A stretch of 64,000 nucleotides of DNA from Brachyspira hyodysenteriae ATCC 27164 (GTDB lineage Bacteria; Spirochaetota; Brachyspiria; Brachyspirales; Brachyspiraceae), in contig NZ_CP015910.2 in the NCBI RefSeq assembly GCF_001676785.2, positions 2,480,001 through 2,544,000 of the forward strand. The letters run 5' to 3'. The notes below the pieces were generated by a model. The model was not told where the DNA came from. It saw only the letters and a list, made by a program, of their open reading frames with translations, and made no database searches. The first letter of the stretch is position 1. The number at the start of each line of letters is the position of its first letter. Shown in pieces: positions 27,390 through 41,033 of this stretch. A program made the translations under genes and the position numbers.

Positions 27390-29698
27390 TTATGATATTG
27401 CTTCTACAATATTATCTATTTTTAATACTTCATAAGGTATTTTTTCTCTATTTTTTATTATATTAACAACTATAGGCTTTAACTTACAATTTATAACCGC
27501 TCTTTTATTAGTATTTTCAAATACATCTTCTAAAAATTCCTGATCACTGCTTATTTGATTATCAACTATAGATGTTAATTCTTGCATTTCATCATCAGAC
27601 AATAAAAAATTTATAGCTAAATATTCTAAATGTTTATTAACCATTTCCATAATTTTTACGCTATCATCCTCAATAAAGCTATCTACTGTTTTTCCTACAA
27701 TTTTATCAGCTACCACTCCTCCAACTACAGAGCCTGCAACAGTTCCTACAGGACCAAAAACTGCTGTGCCTATAGCTCCTCCTATAAGTGCTCCTGTAGC
27801 ATTTCCTGCTGTTTTTATTATATTCTTAGTACATTGCATCTTAGATATTCTTCCTCTTGACATCTTCATCAGCGATACAGTAGAAGTTATAGCAGCTGTT
27901 ATTGAAGCAGTAACAACTTTATTAGAAAATACAGATTTTTGTGTTATTTTTGATAACCCTATTAAAGCCAAATTTGTAGCATTTTTAGTTAATGCTTCTG
28001 ATTGTAATTGAGAATCCACAGTTTTATTTATAAATGTTTCTATTTTATCCTCATTTTCTTTACTTAATAAAGATGTAGGCATGTTAGAATTACTGCCGTA
28101 TTCATTTATACTAATAATAGCAGATGATTGTATTGATAAGTTAATATCATTAGTTCTCCAATATGTCATAGCTGTATTAACAGCAAAATATGTACCTGCT
28201 GAAGAAACTGATAAAACTTCCTGCTTATCATTATTGTATAATACACTTTCTATATTTCCAAATTTAACTGTATTTATAATTTGATTTCTAGTCAAATGGC
28301 TTTTTACTATAATATTTTTTGCTTCTTCTGGATTATTAATATTATTTATAGAACCATTTAGTATTTTTTCTTTCATTTTTTCTATAGAAGCTTCATAAAA
28401 ATCCTTTGGGACTTCAAAACTTAATGCTTTACCTTCTTCATCATAATATTTATATTGTTCTTTTCCTATTTCTTCATCTATTATAAACATACTATTAATA
28501 GTTTCTTCTACATTTTTATATATTTTATTTTTTATAGGTACATATTTTTCCAATTCCAAGAAAATATTATCATTTTCTAATACAGCATCATTATTTGGAT
28601 CAATCTTATTAATTAAAAATTCTGTTTTATTTTTATTATAATTATAATTTTCATTAAATATCAATTGGTTTCCATCTGAATCTACTACAATATCAGGTTC
28701 TGTATAATTGTTAGGGAAATCTTTTTGACTTGCTATTTTGTAGCATTTATCCTCAGTACTTACACATATAAGAGAGCAGAACCATTCTTCATTTGGATTA
28801 TAATTTTCTAATGAGCTTATTAATCCAGCTTTTCCGCATGAAGCACATATTACTATTTTATCATTATTTATGTTATGTACAAAAAACTCACCGTCATCAA
28901 ATTCTAATAAATTTATATCATCATTTTTAACTATAAAAAAATCATATAAACATTCATCAGATAATGGTAAAGTTTCTTTTAATGAAGAAACAGCAAATTC
29001 TTTATCTACCCTTGTATCTAATTTAATTATTTCATTTGCTTTATCTGAACATTTATTAAAGAAGTTTATATTGAAATAATAATCTTTATCAAATAAATAT
29101 ATCTTTTTTATTTTTCCTTTTACTTCAAAATCTTCTAATATGGCATCCAATATATCAAATAAACCAAAATCTTCATTATCTGAATGAGAACCTATATTTA
29201 CTTCTGATGATAATTGATTATAATTTATACAATTGATACTGCCTAGTTTTCTTACCACATTATTTGCAAAATATGCAATATCAAATGATACTTTTACTGT
29301 AAATATTACAGGTATCATCACTATAATTTTCATAAATATTGTATCTAATATTTCATTTGATTGTGCTGCTTCATAATTAAAAAATAAGAAAAATAAAAGT
29401 AAATTTGTAAAGTATAATCTTTTATAATATCTTCCATTTGAATATTCTGCACCCTCTAATCTTACAAGATTTTTTTTAGTAAAATATTGTATTGCTCTTA
29501 TAATTAAACTTATTTGCAAAATAGCAAGCACTATAATATAAAAAAATGATCATATTTAGATATAACATAAAAATTATAATATAATGCCAAAAAACCAACA
29601 AATAATCTTATTTTTATAAATGAAAATAATTTATTTGCTATTATTGATATTAATATAAATACTCCTAAAAGACATATAAAAAATAAGATTACTCCCAT
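27390..29698 (-). pseudogene. Glycine-zipper membrane protein, frameshifted near the N-terminus
   Basis: The main frame (27390-29531) encodes 713 residues but opens at a GTG without a ribosome site. A preceding frame starting at 29698 (ATG, GGAG upstream) reads MGVILFFICLLGVFILIS to KYDHFFIL and stops. One extra T in the T7 run at about 29543 would fuse both into about 770 residues. Features are three or four N-terminal membrane helices, a CxxC...C-type cysteine cluster (VICASCGKAG and WFCSLICVS), helical and hydrophilic middle parts, and a glycine-zipper segment (ALIGGAIGTAVFGPVGTVAG) that may insert in membranes. No family is recognised. The frameshift could be phase variation, decay or an assembly error. 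Confidence 0.55.
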
Positions 29699-30574
29699 AT
29701 ACAACTCCAACTAATATATATTTTAACATTTTATTATAAATATAAAATACTAATTTGTCAATATTTATTAAATATTTAAGTAATAATAAATATTAATAAT
29801 ATATTTTTATTATTAATATTTATTATAAAATAGTATTAATTAATATTATTATTATTCATTTTATAATAAAGATATATAACTACTAGAATATGTATAAAAA
29901 ATATTCCAAAACAAGTTAAATAAATTTATAACTTAATGATATTATATATAAATTAATTAAAATACATTTTGAATACAAAAGATATTAAATTTCACAACTC
30001 TGTTACATATTACACTCTATATTTTTTATGTTTACTTCTTAATAATAATTTAAATACATCAATGGTTAATTATAAAATAAATTACTCACCCAAAATTTAA
30101 TTAGACTTAAAATTTTATCTAACGCATGATTAATCTTTTATAATTTTATAGATTGAATAAAAATAGCATTTAACTTTATTTTTTAGTTTTACTTACCATG
30201 CGTTTTAATAAAAAAATTAATCTCTAGCATTAGGAGCATGCCTTAGTATACCATTTACAGTATAAAAATTTTTATATAGTAATAGTTCACTTATGTAAAG
30301 AGAGGATTTTTCATATCTAAAAGTAGATGTTTTAAATATTATAAGATTTATCAAAATTGTCAGCACTTAATATTGAATGTATTGAAAATTCAGAAGATTT
30401 AATTTCAAATATATGTTTTGACGGTATTTCACTCTCAATATCCAAATATTCTAAATATAATATTATTGATAAAGTTACCCTATCCATGCAAGTATTTATT
30501 GAACCCAAAACTTTTATCTGAGTTTCATATAATAAAGCTACATGTTTAATTGAGATAAAAATTATAATGCAAAT
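29699..30574. other. AT-rich intergenic region with an inverted repeat and a possible gene remnant
   Basis: No intact gene is seen here. Arms ACGCATG (30122-30128) and CATGCGT (30198-30204, preceded by CTTAC) enclose about 70 bp, like the element at 27066-27144. ACTCACCCAAAATTTAATTAG lies just before it. From about 30360 to 30560 the plus strand reads ECIENSEDLISNICFDGISL, SISKYSKYNIIDKVTLS and, after a stop, SYNKATCLIEI. This has the look of the second half of a PilZ-like domain, but too little remains to be sure. Confidence 0.35.
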
Positions 30575-30608
30575 AAAAAGGCATACATAAATTAATATGC
30601 ATGCCTTT
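30575..30608 (-). terminator. Terminator of the Bax-inhibitor-1 gene
   Basis: Arms AAAGGCAT (30577-30584) and ATGCCTTT (30601-30608). On the minus strand the hairpin is followed by TTTTTATTT, directly after the gene stop. Confidence 0.75.
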
Positions 30609-30637
30609 AATTTATTTAATTATATACTATATAATTT

Positions 30638-31372
30638 TTAATCTCTGCTTCTTATTTTAGATAAAAGTTTTAATATCTCTAAATAAAGCCATACCAAAGT
30701 AACAAGAAGTCCGAAAGCAGCATACCATTCAAAGTATTTAGGCATATTATACTGCTCGCCTTTTTCCATAAAGTCAAAATCCAAAAGTAAATTAAATGAA
30801 GCAACAAGAACTATTACAATACTTATTCCAATACTTAAAGGGCTTGAACCATATAAGAAAGGAATTCTAGCACCAAAGAATGACATTACAAAATTAACCA
30901 AATATACAAGACCTATACATAATGTAGATACAGTTACCACACTTCTAAATTTTTCAGTTACTCTTATTATTCTAAATTTGTATAATAATAACATTATAAA
31001 TAAATCTAAAAAAGTAAGAAATACTGCTTGTACAACTATACCGTCATAAGCAGCATTAAAAATGTAAGAAACAGCACCTATAGCAACACCTTCAAGTATG
31101 GCATAAAGTATAGAAAATACTTGAGACAATTCTTTTTTGAAAATCATTATTAAAGCTAAAACAAAAGCAGCCATAGATGAAACTAAAGCAGCCGGATAAA
31201 GAAGACCAGGATTAGCAGCTAAAACAAAAAATACACTTACCATAGCTGAAAGTATTAATACTAATGTAAGTATTATTGATTTGTTAATTGCCCCATTAAC
31301 AGTCATTGTGTTATCATTTTCATAACTTGATGCATAATTAAATGCTTTATTTGATAAAACAGGATTTGCCAT
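30638..31372 (-). CDS. Bax inhibitor-1/YccA-family membrane protein
   Basis: 244 residues with seven predicted helices. NNGAI-like MTVNGAINKSIILTLVL opens the family, and PGLLYPAALVSSMAAFVLAL, LYAILEGVAIGAVSYIF and a C-terminal LLLDFDFMEKGE with FEWYAAFGLLVTLVWLYLE are typical of the YccA branch (TMBIM). The family includes pH-sensitive Ca2+ leak channels; in bacteria the physiological role is mostly unknown. GGAGG lies before the ATG. The gene is monocistronic, with its own terminator. Confidence 0.9.
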   Translation of the reverse strand: MANPVLSNKAFNYASSYENDNTMTVNGAINKSIILTLVLILSAMVSVFFVLAANPGLLYPAALVSSMAAFVLALIMIFKKELSQVFSILYAILEGVAIGAVSYIFNAAYDGIVVQAVFLTFLDLFIMLLLYKFRIIRVTEKFRSVVTVSTLCIGLVYLVNFVMSFFGARIPFLYGSSPLSIGISIVIVLVASFNLLLDFDFMEKGEQYNMPKYFEWYAAFGLLVTLVWLYLEILKLLSKIRSRD

Positions 31373-31507
31373 AATTTTAAACCTCCAAAATTCTTTTTAT
31401 TTAGTTATTTATTATATATTACTTAAACAAAAATACTAGTGTAAAGTATAACTAATAATTTTAAATAAAGTAATATTATTATTTTAATTGATATATGTGC
31501 ATAAAAA

Positions 31508-31795
31508 TTAAATTCGTTTATTTTCTTCATCTTCTGCTATTTTTTTTACAACAGCTACACCAATTAAAGTTAAAACAAGCAATATAAGCTTATGAATAAT
31601 TGCAGTTATTAACTGAGTTATTATAAATGCTATTAAAAAAGATACTGCATATTTAGAAAAAGTATTAGGAAGGAAAGAAGCATTTTCTAATTTAAAATTA
31701 TAAATAATAAAAGTAAGTGGTATAGCAATTATAATAGTAAATATAGAAACTGATATTATAGAAGCCGACATAATTTTTTTATTTTCTTTTTCCAT
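31508..31795 (-). CDS. Small two-helix membrane protein
   Basis: 95 residues: a charged MEKENKKIM start, a first membrane helix SIISVSIFTIIIAIPLTFII, a short loop, and a second hydrophobic part FLIAFIITQLITAIIHKLIL, ending EDEENKRI. There is no conserved catalytic motif and I recognise no family. Its length and layout resemble the 76-residue protein at 32256-32486 nearby. The reading frame is clean and a GAGG-type site precedes the ATG. Confidence 0.55.
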   Translation of the reverse strand: MEKENKKIMSASIISVSIFTIIIAIPLTFIIYNFKLENASFLPNTFSKYAVSFLIAFIITQLITAIIHKLILLVLTLIGVAVVKKIAEDEENKRI

Positions 31796-31981
31796 TTTTC
31801 AAAAACCTCATAAATTATTTTTATTTAATTATTATCGTATTTTAATTTTAATAAAATACCTATATAAAGTATATATAACTAATTATTTTAAATAAAGTAA
31901 TATTTGTAATGATATAATGGAATATAATACTAAATTGCTTCTAAGCTAAAAAATAAAATCTTTTGAAAACTATATATTATT

Positions 31982-32270
31982 TATTAGAAAAAATACTCTC
32001 TCATTTCTTCCAATAAGTTTTTTGTTAATTGATAACTATAATAGTTTTGTATAACAGAATCAATGCCTCAGTATGAATAAATAGCAGTTAAATCATTTTC
32101 ATCTTTAATACAATCAGTTATAAGTTTAGTATTAAAAATACTTATGAATAAAAACAGCCGCAAATATTTTCTTTAATTAATAATTCTTTATGTTAGAAAA
32201 TAATTTATGTATTTTTAATAGTTCTTCAACTGTCATTTTTTTATTAAATAAATTGTCAATCTTTCATTTT
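31982..32270 (-). pseudogene. Decayed gene fragment
   Basis: The minus strand shows pieces of one protein in shifted frames with stops: MTVEELLKIHKLFSNIKNY near 32235-32180, then TKLITDCIKDENDLTAIYSY, a stop, and GIDSVIQNYYSYQLTKNLLE up to EEMREYFF ending near 31984. Codon use is like that of real genes here, but no open frame remains. The original family is not recognised. Confidence 0.4.
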
Positions 32271-32486
32271 TTTACTTATAACTTTTATTAAAACAACACA
32301 TACTAATATAGCAATAATAAAAGGCACTGCGAAAATAAAAGAAATACTAGCAGGAGCTGAAGCACCGTCAAATTTAATAGCATAATACATATAACCATAA
32401 TTGAAAGCAACTACAGTAACCATCATATAAGAAAATAAATAGGCTATGATTTTAATAGTTTTTATAATTCTTTGTTTATTATTCAT
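32256..32486 (-). CDS. Small two-helix membrane protein
   Basis: 76 residues with a basic start MNNKQRIIKTIK, a helix IIAYLFSYMMVTVVAFNYGY, a loop with KFDGASAPAS, a second helix ISFIFAVPFIIAILVCVVLI, and a basic tail KVISKKMKD. Positive charges at both ends suggest both termini face the cytoplasm. No family is recognised. It lies just downstream (minus-strand sense) of the rRNA terminator. Confidence 0.5.
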   Translation of the reverse strand: MNNKQRIIKTIKIIAYLFSYMMVTVVAFNYGYMYYAIKFDGASAPASISFIFAVPFIIAILVCVVLIKVISKKMKD

Positions 32487-32542
32487 TTATAAATCTCTTT
32501 TATTTATCTTTTAAATAAAGAATAAAAATTTAAATATAAAAA

Positions 32543-32570
32543 ATCCCAACAGAAATCAATCTATTGGGAT
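32543..32570 (-). terminator. rRNA operon terminator
   Basis: ATCCCAA (32543-32549) pairs with TTGGGAT (32564-32570). On the minus strand the stem is followed by TTTTTT, about 17 bp after the end of 5S rRNA. Confidence 0.85.
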
Positions 32571-32586
32571 AAATATATAATATATA

Positions 32587-32703
32587 CCCGGCAACGTTCT
32601 ACTCTCCCGTAAAGCTACCCTTACAGTACCATCGACGATGAAAGGCTTAACTGCCGTGTTCGGAATGGGAACGGGTGTATCACTTTCTCTATGGTCACCG
32701 AAA
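32587..32703 (-). rRNA. rrf: 5S ribosomal RNA
   Basis: The minus strand carries the conserved 5S features: GGTGACCATAGAGAAAGTG near the 5' end, the CCCGTTCCCATTCCGAACAC block, AGTTAAGCC, and a closing GTAGAACGTTGCCGGG. It follows 23S rRNA by about 110 bp and precedes a terminator. End positions are accurate to a few bases. Confidence 0.93.
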
Positions 32704-32815
32704 TAATATTAGCAAATTAAAAGAACAATTTTTAGTATCTTTGCCAGATATATAAGAGCGTAGATGTCTCATTCTTTTATTATAATTTCCTTATTTTAAG
32801 AAGAAAACGATAATA

Positions 32816-35804
<2,989 letters not shown>

Positions 35805-36117
35805 ATATTATCCTTTTCTTCTTTTATATAGAAGCAAAAGCTAATATATCAAATTGAATGAGACTTTTAGCTAATTAAAGCTGTTTCTTATCTAATTCTT
35901 TAGTAACGCTCCGCTTAATTGTTTCTACTCTAAGACACACAATCTAATTGTGTTTTCTTTATCTAGTGAAGATTTTTATAATCGCTGATTTCCGTTTTAT
36001 GTTGGAAAAAACTTTCTAAAAATCTACGCTCTCATATATCTGTCAAAGAACCTTAAGTTTCCAGCTGATGTTTCGTTTCTTTCGTTTTGTTTTTTGTTTC
36101 TCATCAACTGTTTTATT
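35805..36117 (-). other. 23S rRNA leader with processing-stem arms
   Basis: About 300 nt between the probable promoter and mature 23S. ATAATATGG at the 5' end of 23S mirrors CCATATTAT after its 3' end. ATCTACGCTCTCATATATCTG (36019 onward) is complementary, with mismatches, to AGATATATAAGAGCGTAGAT in the 23S-5S spacer (32750 onward). GAATGAGAC (35866) likewise mirrors GTCTCATTC (32768). These arms would bring both ends of 23S together for RNase III cleavage. A local hairpin ACACAA/TTGTGT lies near 35937-35953. Confidence 0.6.
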
Positions 36118-36145
36118 ATTATAGCATACAGTCAAAAAAACGCAA
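36118..36145 (-). promoter_or_regulatory. rrl: Probable rrl-rrf promoter
   Basis: On the minus strand, TTGCGT (36145-36140), a 16-bp spacer and a perfect TATAAT (36123-36118), followed by the 300-nt leader of 23S. The region is shared with the divergent gene at 36465. Confidence 0.6.
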
Positions 36146-36464
36146 TACTTAAAAACCTTTATTTCACCTAAAAAAAGCAAATATTTTTAAAATATTTAGT
36201 TATATAATACATTTTATACAAAAAATAGCCTTGAAAAAATCAAAAGCCATAAAAAGCCTTTTTTGATACCTGATTTTTTTCAAAAATTCTGGAATTATAT
36301 TGAAATTCTGACTGAAATTTGGAAATTTTTTATTAAAAAAAAGAAATTCTGTATGAATTTGTGAATTTCTTTATTAAAAATCCAAAAAACTAGCATATTT
36401 TAAAAAAATAATATATAATTTTTTTTAAAGTTACTAATAAACATTTGAAAAGAGAGTTATTAAT

Positions 36465-38972
36465 ATGAGTGTAAACATTGAAGAAAATGGAAATTTAAAA
36501 TTAAGTGCAGGAAATATTGTTTTTTATGAAGGAGAAAATGTAAAAAACATATCAATAGTTACAAAAGGAGAAATAGATGTTTATATTTCTTCTAAGGAAA
36601 TTCTAGGTATAGAAGATGAAAATGAAGTTATGAGATATAGCTGCAGATTATTTTCAATTCCTAAAAATATTATGCTTGGTATTGGAAGTTATAAATCAAA
36701 TTCTAAATATATGTTTTCTTTTAAATCAAAAGATAATACTGAAATATATGCTGTAAAAACACCAAATCAAGAATATGTAAAAAGCTTTTTTAAAGTTAAT
36801 AAACCATATCTTACAAGCATGTATCATTCTATTGCATATTTAATACTTAAATCTTATGAAGAATATATTAAAATTAAAAAAATAAATTCTGATATAAAAA
36901 TAATATCTTCAAATCTTGCTGTTATATATTTTAATTTGCAGCAAAATAAATCAAAAAATATAAAATCAGAAATTTTTAAAGGATATAAAGAAATTTATGA
37001 TGATTCTATAAACTCTGGTTTTAATTTTCCTGCTTCTTTTGATGTTGACTTCATAAGAGCAGACCATTCTGAAATATATATGCATAATAAAAATCAGCTA
37101 ATAGAAAATACAGAAAAATTAGATTTTGAAATTGACTATGTAAGAAGATTTTTAACTATGCCTAAAGAAATAAAAAATCAATTCTTCACTTATGATGAAA
37201 ATATGAGTTTAGATGCATCTCATATGTTATATGAAAATTTAAGAAAGATATCATCATTACTAAAAAATGAAATAGTTGAGGCTATAGAAAACATACTATT
37301 CTTATCTTCTAATGAAGATGAATCTTTATTTGGAGAGTATACTAAAACTGCTCTTGATTTAGATAAGCAAGGAAAAGATAATGAAGTATGGGTTAAATAC
37401 ATAAGATTTATGTCTAGTATAATAAAAGACATTTACAATAAAATTAAAACAGAATATGATTATGATCTTCATATAGACATCGATGAAATAGATTCAATAA
37501 TCAGAAGAATATCTGCAAACTCTGCAAATCCATCTGAAGATAATATAGCTGCCGGAATAGATGATATTGATAATGTTAAAGTTACATTAGGATTTGAAGA
37601 ATTACCTGAAGAAGTAAAAAATCCTACTAAAAAATTAATAGAAATGTCTGGAATAGATGAAAATAAAGCTAAAAACTTCATGAAATCTTTACAGGCATTT
37701 AGAAAATTAAGAGATAAATTCAGTACAGACGATGATGTAAGAAAAATAAGAAGAGGTGTTTCAAGCGTATTCTTTGAAATATACAGAGAAATTGCTAAAA
37801 GATCAATAATAAACGGAGATAACAGCAGACTTATAAAAATGTTTTTAAACTTCGGATATATGGATGATCAGCTTCTTACTCCTAATCAAATAATGGATCT
37901 TTATGAAATAAAAGACAAAAGTAAAACTAAAAGAATTAATGTATTTTATATAGATGAATGGCTACAAAAAATTTATGATAAAGATGAGCCTCCTTCTGTT
38001 AATGGATTCGGTCAGGATTATAGAGAAGCTTTGAGAGAATTGAAAAAACGCGGTACTATAAGTGATAAAGAATTAGAAGATCATTGGGAAAGTTCATCAA
38101 AAAGACTTGAATATGAAGTTGATAACATGATTGAAACTACTCATAGATTATGTTATGGTCAGGTTAGTGTATATTTCCCTATACTTCATAAAGATATGAT
38201 AACCAAAGATTTTGAAAAAGCATTAATCAGAAGAGATGTAATGGAAAAATCTATAAAAGATATAACTGATATAGATTTCTCAGCATTCTACAGAGAGGTA
38301 TTATATAAAAATAAAGAATTAAACATAGAAAAAGAATTAGTTATGCAGGAAGTTTTGCCTAATATAATACTTATGCCTACATTCGGTTCAAGAGCAATAA
38401 TGTGGGAAGAACTTTCAAGCAGACAAAAAAATAGTACAGGAAGATTCTTATTCCCAATATTTACTTCTGAAGAAATAGATTCTTTATTAATACCTACTAT
38501 AGGAGCATTTAGATGGGAATTATGTAAAACTATGCTCGGACCTGCTTGGAATGATATTACCCAAATGTCAATTACTTCTGAGTACAGCGATTATGTTCAG
38601 TTCTATAAGAAAAATAGAGGACTTTCTGATGAAGCTAAAGAAAAATTAAAAGTACAAATTAAAAAATGCAGAAACAATCTAAGAGAAGTATTTGTAACTG
38701 ACTATAATCTATGGATAAGATATGAAAGTAAAGGTATTATGAGACTTAACAGAGTAGCAAGAGGTATATTATATAGACAAGTACCATTTGCTAAAGATAT
38801 AAGAGTTGAACTTGAAAAACAGCCTATGTATACAGAAATAGCAAACAGATTCAAAAACATAAGAAACAAAAAAGCTACTGAGTTAGAAAACAGATACTTT
38901 AAATTCACAAAATCAGGAAATCCTTTACCTGATGAATTACAGCATCATATAGATTTCTACAAAAATATGTAA
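36465..38972 (+). CDS. Large protein with N-terminal cyclic-nucleotide-binding-like domain
   Basis: 835 residues. Residues ~10-120 look like a CRP-type beta-roll (LKLSAGNIVFYEGENVKNIS, IVTKGEIDVYI, and KNIMLGIGSYK), although the classical phosphate-binding cassette is not obvious. The remaining ~700 residues are mostly helical, with strongly conserved-looking blocks (LMPTFGSRAIMWEELSSR, GAFRWELCKTMLGPAWNDI, GKGIMRLNRVARGIL-like). Long proteins of this kind are common in spirochaetes and poorly characterised. No membrane segment is present. AGAGAG precedes the ATG, and a clear terminator follows the stop. A role in nucleotide signalling is inferred. Confidence 0.7.
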   Translation: MSVNIEENGNLKLSAGNIVFYEGENVKNISIVTKGEIDVYISSKEILGIEDENEVMRYSCRLFSIPKNIMLGIGSYKSNSKYMFSFKSKDNTEIYAVKTPNQEYVKSFFKVNKPYLTSMYHSIAYLILKSYEEYIKIKKINSDIKIISSNLAVIYFNLQQNKSKNIKSEIFKGYKEIYDDSINSGFNFPASFDVDFIRADHSEIYMHNKNQLIENTEKLDFEIDYVRRFLTMPKEIKNQFFTYDENMSLDASHMLYENLRKISSLLKNEIVEAIENILFLSSNEDESLFGEYTKTALDLDKQGKDNEVWVKYIRFMSSIIKDIYNKIKTEYDYDLHIDIDEIDSIIRRISANSANPSEDNIAAGIDDIDNVKVTLGFEELPEEVKNPTKKLIEMSGIDENKAKNFMKSLQAFRKLRDKFSTDDDVRKIRRGVSSVFFEIYREIAKRSIINGDNSRLIKMFLNFGYMDDQLLTPNQIMDLYEIKDKSKTKRINVFYIDEWLQKIYDKDEPPSVNGFGQDYREALRELKKRGTISDKELEDHWESSSKRLEYEVDNMIETTHRLCYGQVSVYFPILHKDMITKDFEKALIRRDVMEKSIKDITDIDFSAFYREVLYKNKELNIEKELVMQEVLPNIILMPTFGSRAIMWEELSSRQKNSTGRFLFPIFTSEEIDSLLIPTIGAFRWELCKTMLGPAWNDITQMSITSEYSDYVQFYKKNRGLSDEAKEKLKVQIKKCRNNLREVFVTDYNLWIRYESKGIMRLNRVARGILYRQVPFAKDIRVELEKQPMYTEIANRFKNIRNKKATELENRYFKFTKSGNPLPDELQHHIDFYKNM

Positions 38973-39005
38973 AAATTCAGACTGTAAAAAATATTACTAA
39001 AAAAT

Positions 39006-39042
39006 AAAGGGCTTGAATAAATAATTTTCAAAGCCCTTTTTT
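39006..39042 (+). terminator. Terminator after the CNB-like gene
   Basis: AAAGGGCTT (39006-39014) and AAGCCCTTT (39031-39039), followed by TTTTTTATTTTT on the plus strand, 35 bp after the stop. Confidence 0.85.
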
Positions 39043-39055
39043 ATTTTTAATATCC

Positions 39056-40260
39056 TTAAGCAGCTAATAAATATAAATTATACAAATCTTTAGTAGGATT
39101 ATCTATTATTTCAGGTTCTGCATTAATTTCTAAAACATAAACTATCGTCTAATATTTTAAATTGTACCAAAACAGACTCTTAGGAAACTGTTCATGTTAT
39201 TTCAGATAATGAATATATAAGCTTTTCTGTAAAATTTATTTTTTACATCACTAATGCATTTGATTTGTATTTGATTCATTTATTTTTTATTTTTGAATCA
39301 TTTTATTTAGCATTATCATCATAAATTTAATTTTATTAATTTATGCTAATGACTCTATTTTGCCACGAAATTAGTACTAACATAATTAAACTCATTCATC
39401 AAATTACTTTTGTATAATTATTTTTATTTATAATATAAAATTTATATACCTATGATACCTATACAAGACAAAACTCTATTATACTATATAACGGTATATA
39501 TATTTTCATTTAATAAGATCAAAAATTCCACATTTTACAACAATAACTATTTTTGAAGTAAAAATTACAAGAATAAAATCATCTCAGAAAACATCAAAAG
39601 CTAAAATATATTCATCATATTTAATTATTTAAGAAAGTTTATTTATATTATCATTTGACAATAATGTATATGCATGATTTTTATATAATAAATTTGCAAT
39701 TTAATTTTTATAAAATTATCAGAATATATAAAAAATTTTATCTTCATTTTTTGAAGAAACATTTTTAATTAAACCTACTCAATTAAAACAAAATTTCACA
39801 TTATATCATTTCCACTGACGCAATTATGACAAAACATAATTAAACTCCAAGTTAAGCATTATTTTTGATTCAAATGTTTTGCCCTCAATATGAAGATATA
39901 AATTTTTGATAATAATCTAATGTATATAAACTGCCTTCTTGAAACAAACATACCATTATATAAAAATATGATTATAGTATTATTATTACTTTATTAAACC
40001 GCATGTGAAATACAATACATCTTCATAATAAAGTTTGGAAGTTCATCTAATTCTTTATTTGTAAACCAAGTATCTGTCTTTTATAGCCTATAACTGCTTT
40101 CTTACTCTTTCAATATATTTATAATGTGATTGATCATTTTTCTTAGCATTATTACTATTTTCTAAAGCAGCATTAATAGTACTTTCTCAATTAGGATAAA
40201 ATTTTATATTATCATAATTTTTAGTGCCGTAATTTTGGAAAACATAATTAAACTTCTTGT
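39056..40260 (-). pseudogene. Decayed gene region
   Basis: About 1.2 kb without an intact frame. The minus strand still reads protein-like pieces interrupted by stops and frame changes: a 3' end VYVLEINAEPEIIDNPTKDL...LLAA and stop at 39056; NKELDELPNFIMKMYCISHA near 40045-39990; and ESTINAALENSNNAKKNDQS then HYKYIERVRKQL near 40185-40085. Base composition matches genes in the window. The parent family is not recognised. The pieces may come from more than one gene. Confidence 0.4.
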
Positions 40261-40559
40261 TTATATAAATAATCATTATACTAAGATAATAATTTATGCC
40301 TATTACATTTTTTATCGTAGTAATTATTTTTATGATTTTTTTACAAAAAAGTGATTTTTTAGGAGAATATATAGTAAATAAATATAAGATACAAAAATAT
40401 ATTATGAAAAATATAATTTATATTTTAAAATATTTTCAAGCAAATTATTTTTTTTTCGATATTTATGGAAGCATAATGCTATATTTTACAACTATACTTG
40501 CAATAAAATTCATATATTGTTAAAATAAGCGTAAGTATTAGTATGTAAAGAGTGTTATA

Positions 40560-41027
40560 ATGAGATTAGACTATATAAGACCATTTACAGATGCGTCCAA
40601 TGAAATATTACAAAATTATATTAAAGATGGAATAAAAATTGGAGATATAACTTTAAAAGGTGATTTTGTAAATGCTTCTGGTATTATAGCTATAGTAGCA
40701 TTATCAAATGATATAGTCGGTCATTTTATAATAGATATGAAATTAGAAACTGCTAAAAAAATAGTTTCTATAATGAATGACAGAGAAATAAAAGATATTG
40801 ATAAATTATCATTATCTACACTGCAAGAACTTGTTAATTTAATAGCAGGACTTGCTGTAACAAAATTAGAAACAGACGGATATGATGTTGATATATCACC
40901 GCCTGTTATTATGAAAAGCAAAAATTTGGAAGTTTCGATAAGCGATTCGGAATTTCTGCATATAAAATTAGATACCTCTATTGGCGATTTTAATATATTA
41001 GTTGCCGTAGAATCAGAAAAGGAGTAA
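40560..41027 (+). CDS. cheX: CheX-type chemotaxis phosphatase
   Basis: 155 residues of the CheC/CheX/FliY-like fold. The active-site ExxN pattern appears as LQELVNLIAGLAVTKLE (E and N three apart), within LSTLQELVNLI. A beta core (GDFVNASGIIAIVALSND) and a C-terminal FNILVAVE are as in CheX. Expected role: dephosphorylation of CheY-P in the cytoplasm. In spirochaetes CheX replaces CheZ. It is the first gene of a long plus-strand cluster, six bases before cheY. Confidence 0.85.
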   Translation: MRLDYIRPFTDASNEILQNYIKDGIKIGDITLKGDFVNASGIIAIVALSNDIVGHFIIDMKLETAKKIVSIMNDREIKDIDKLSLSTLQELVNLIAGLAVTKLETDGYDVDISPPVIMKSKNLEVSISDSEFLHIKLDTSIGDFNILVAVESEKE

Positions 41028-41033
41028 AGAAAT

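Noticed and set aside
40296-40523. 75-codon hydrophobic plus-strand ORF before cheX
   Set aside because: No Shine-Dalgarno site, extreme A/T bias and position next to decayed sequence; could be real but unsupported.
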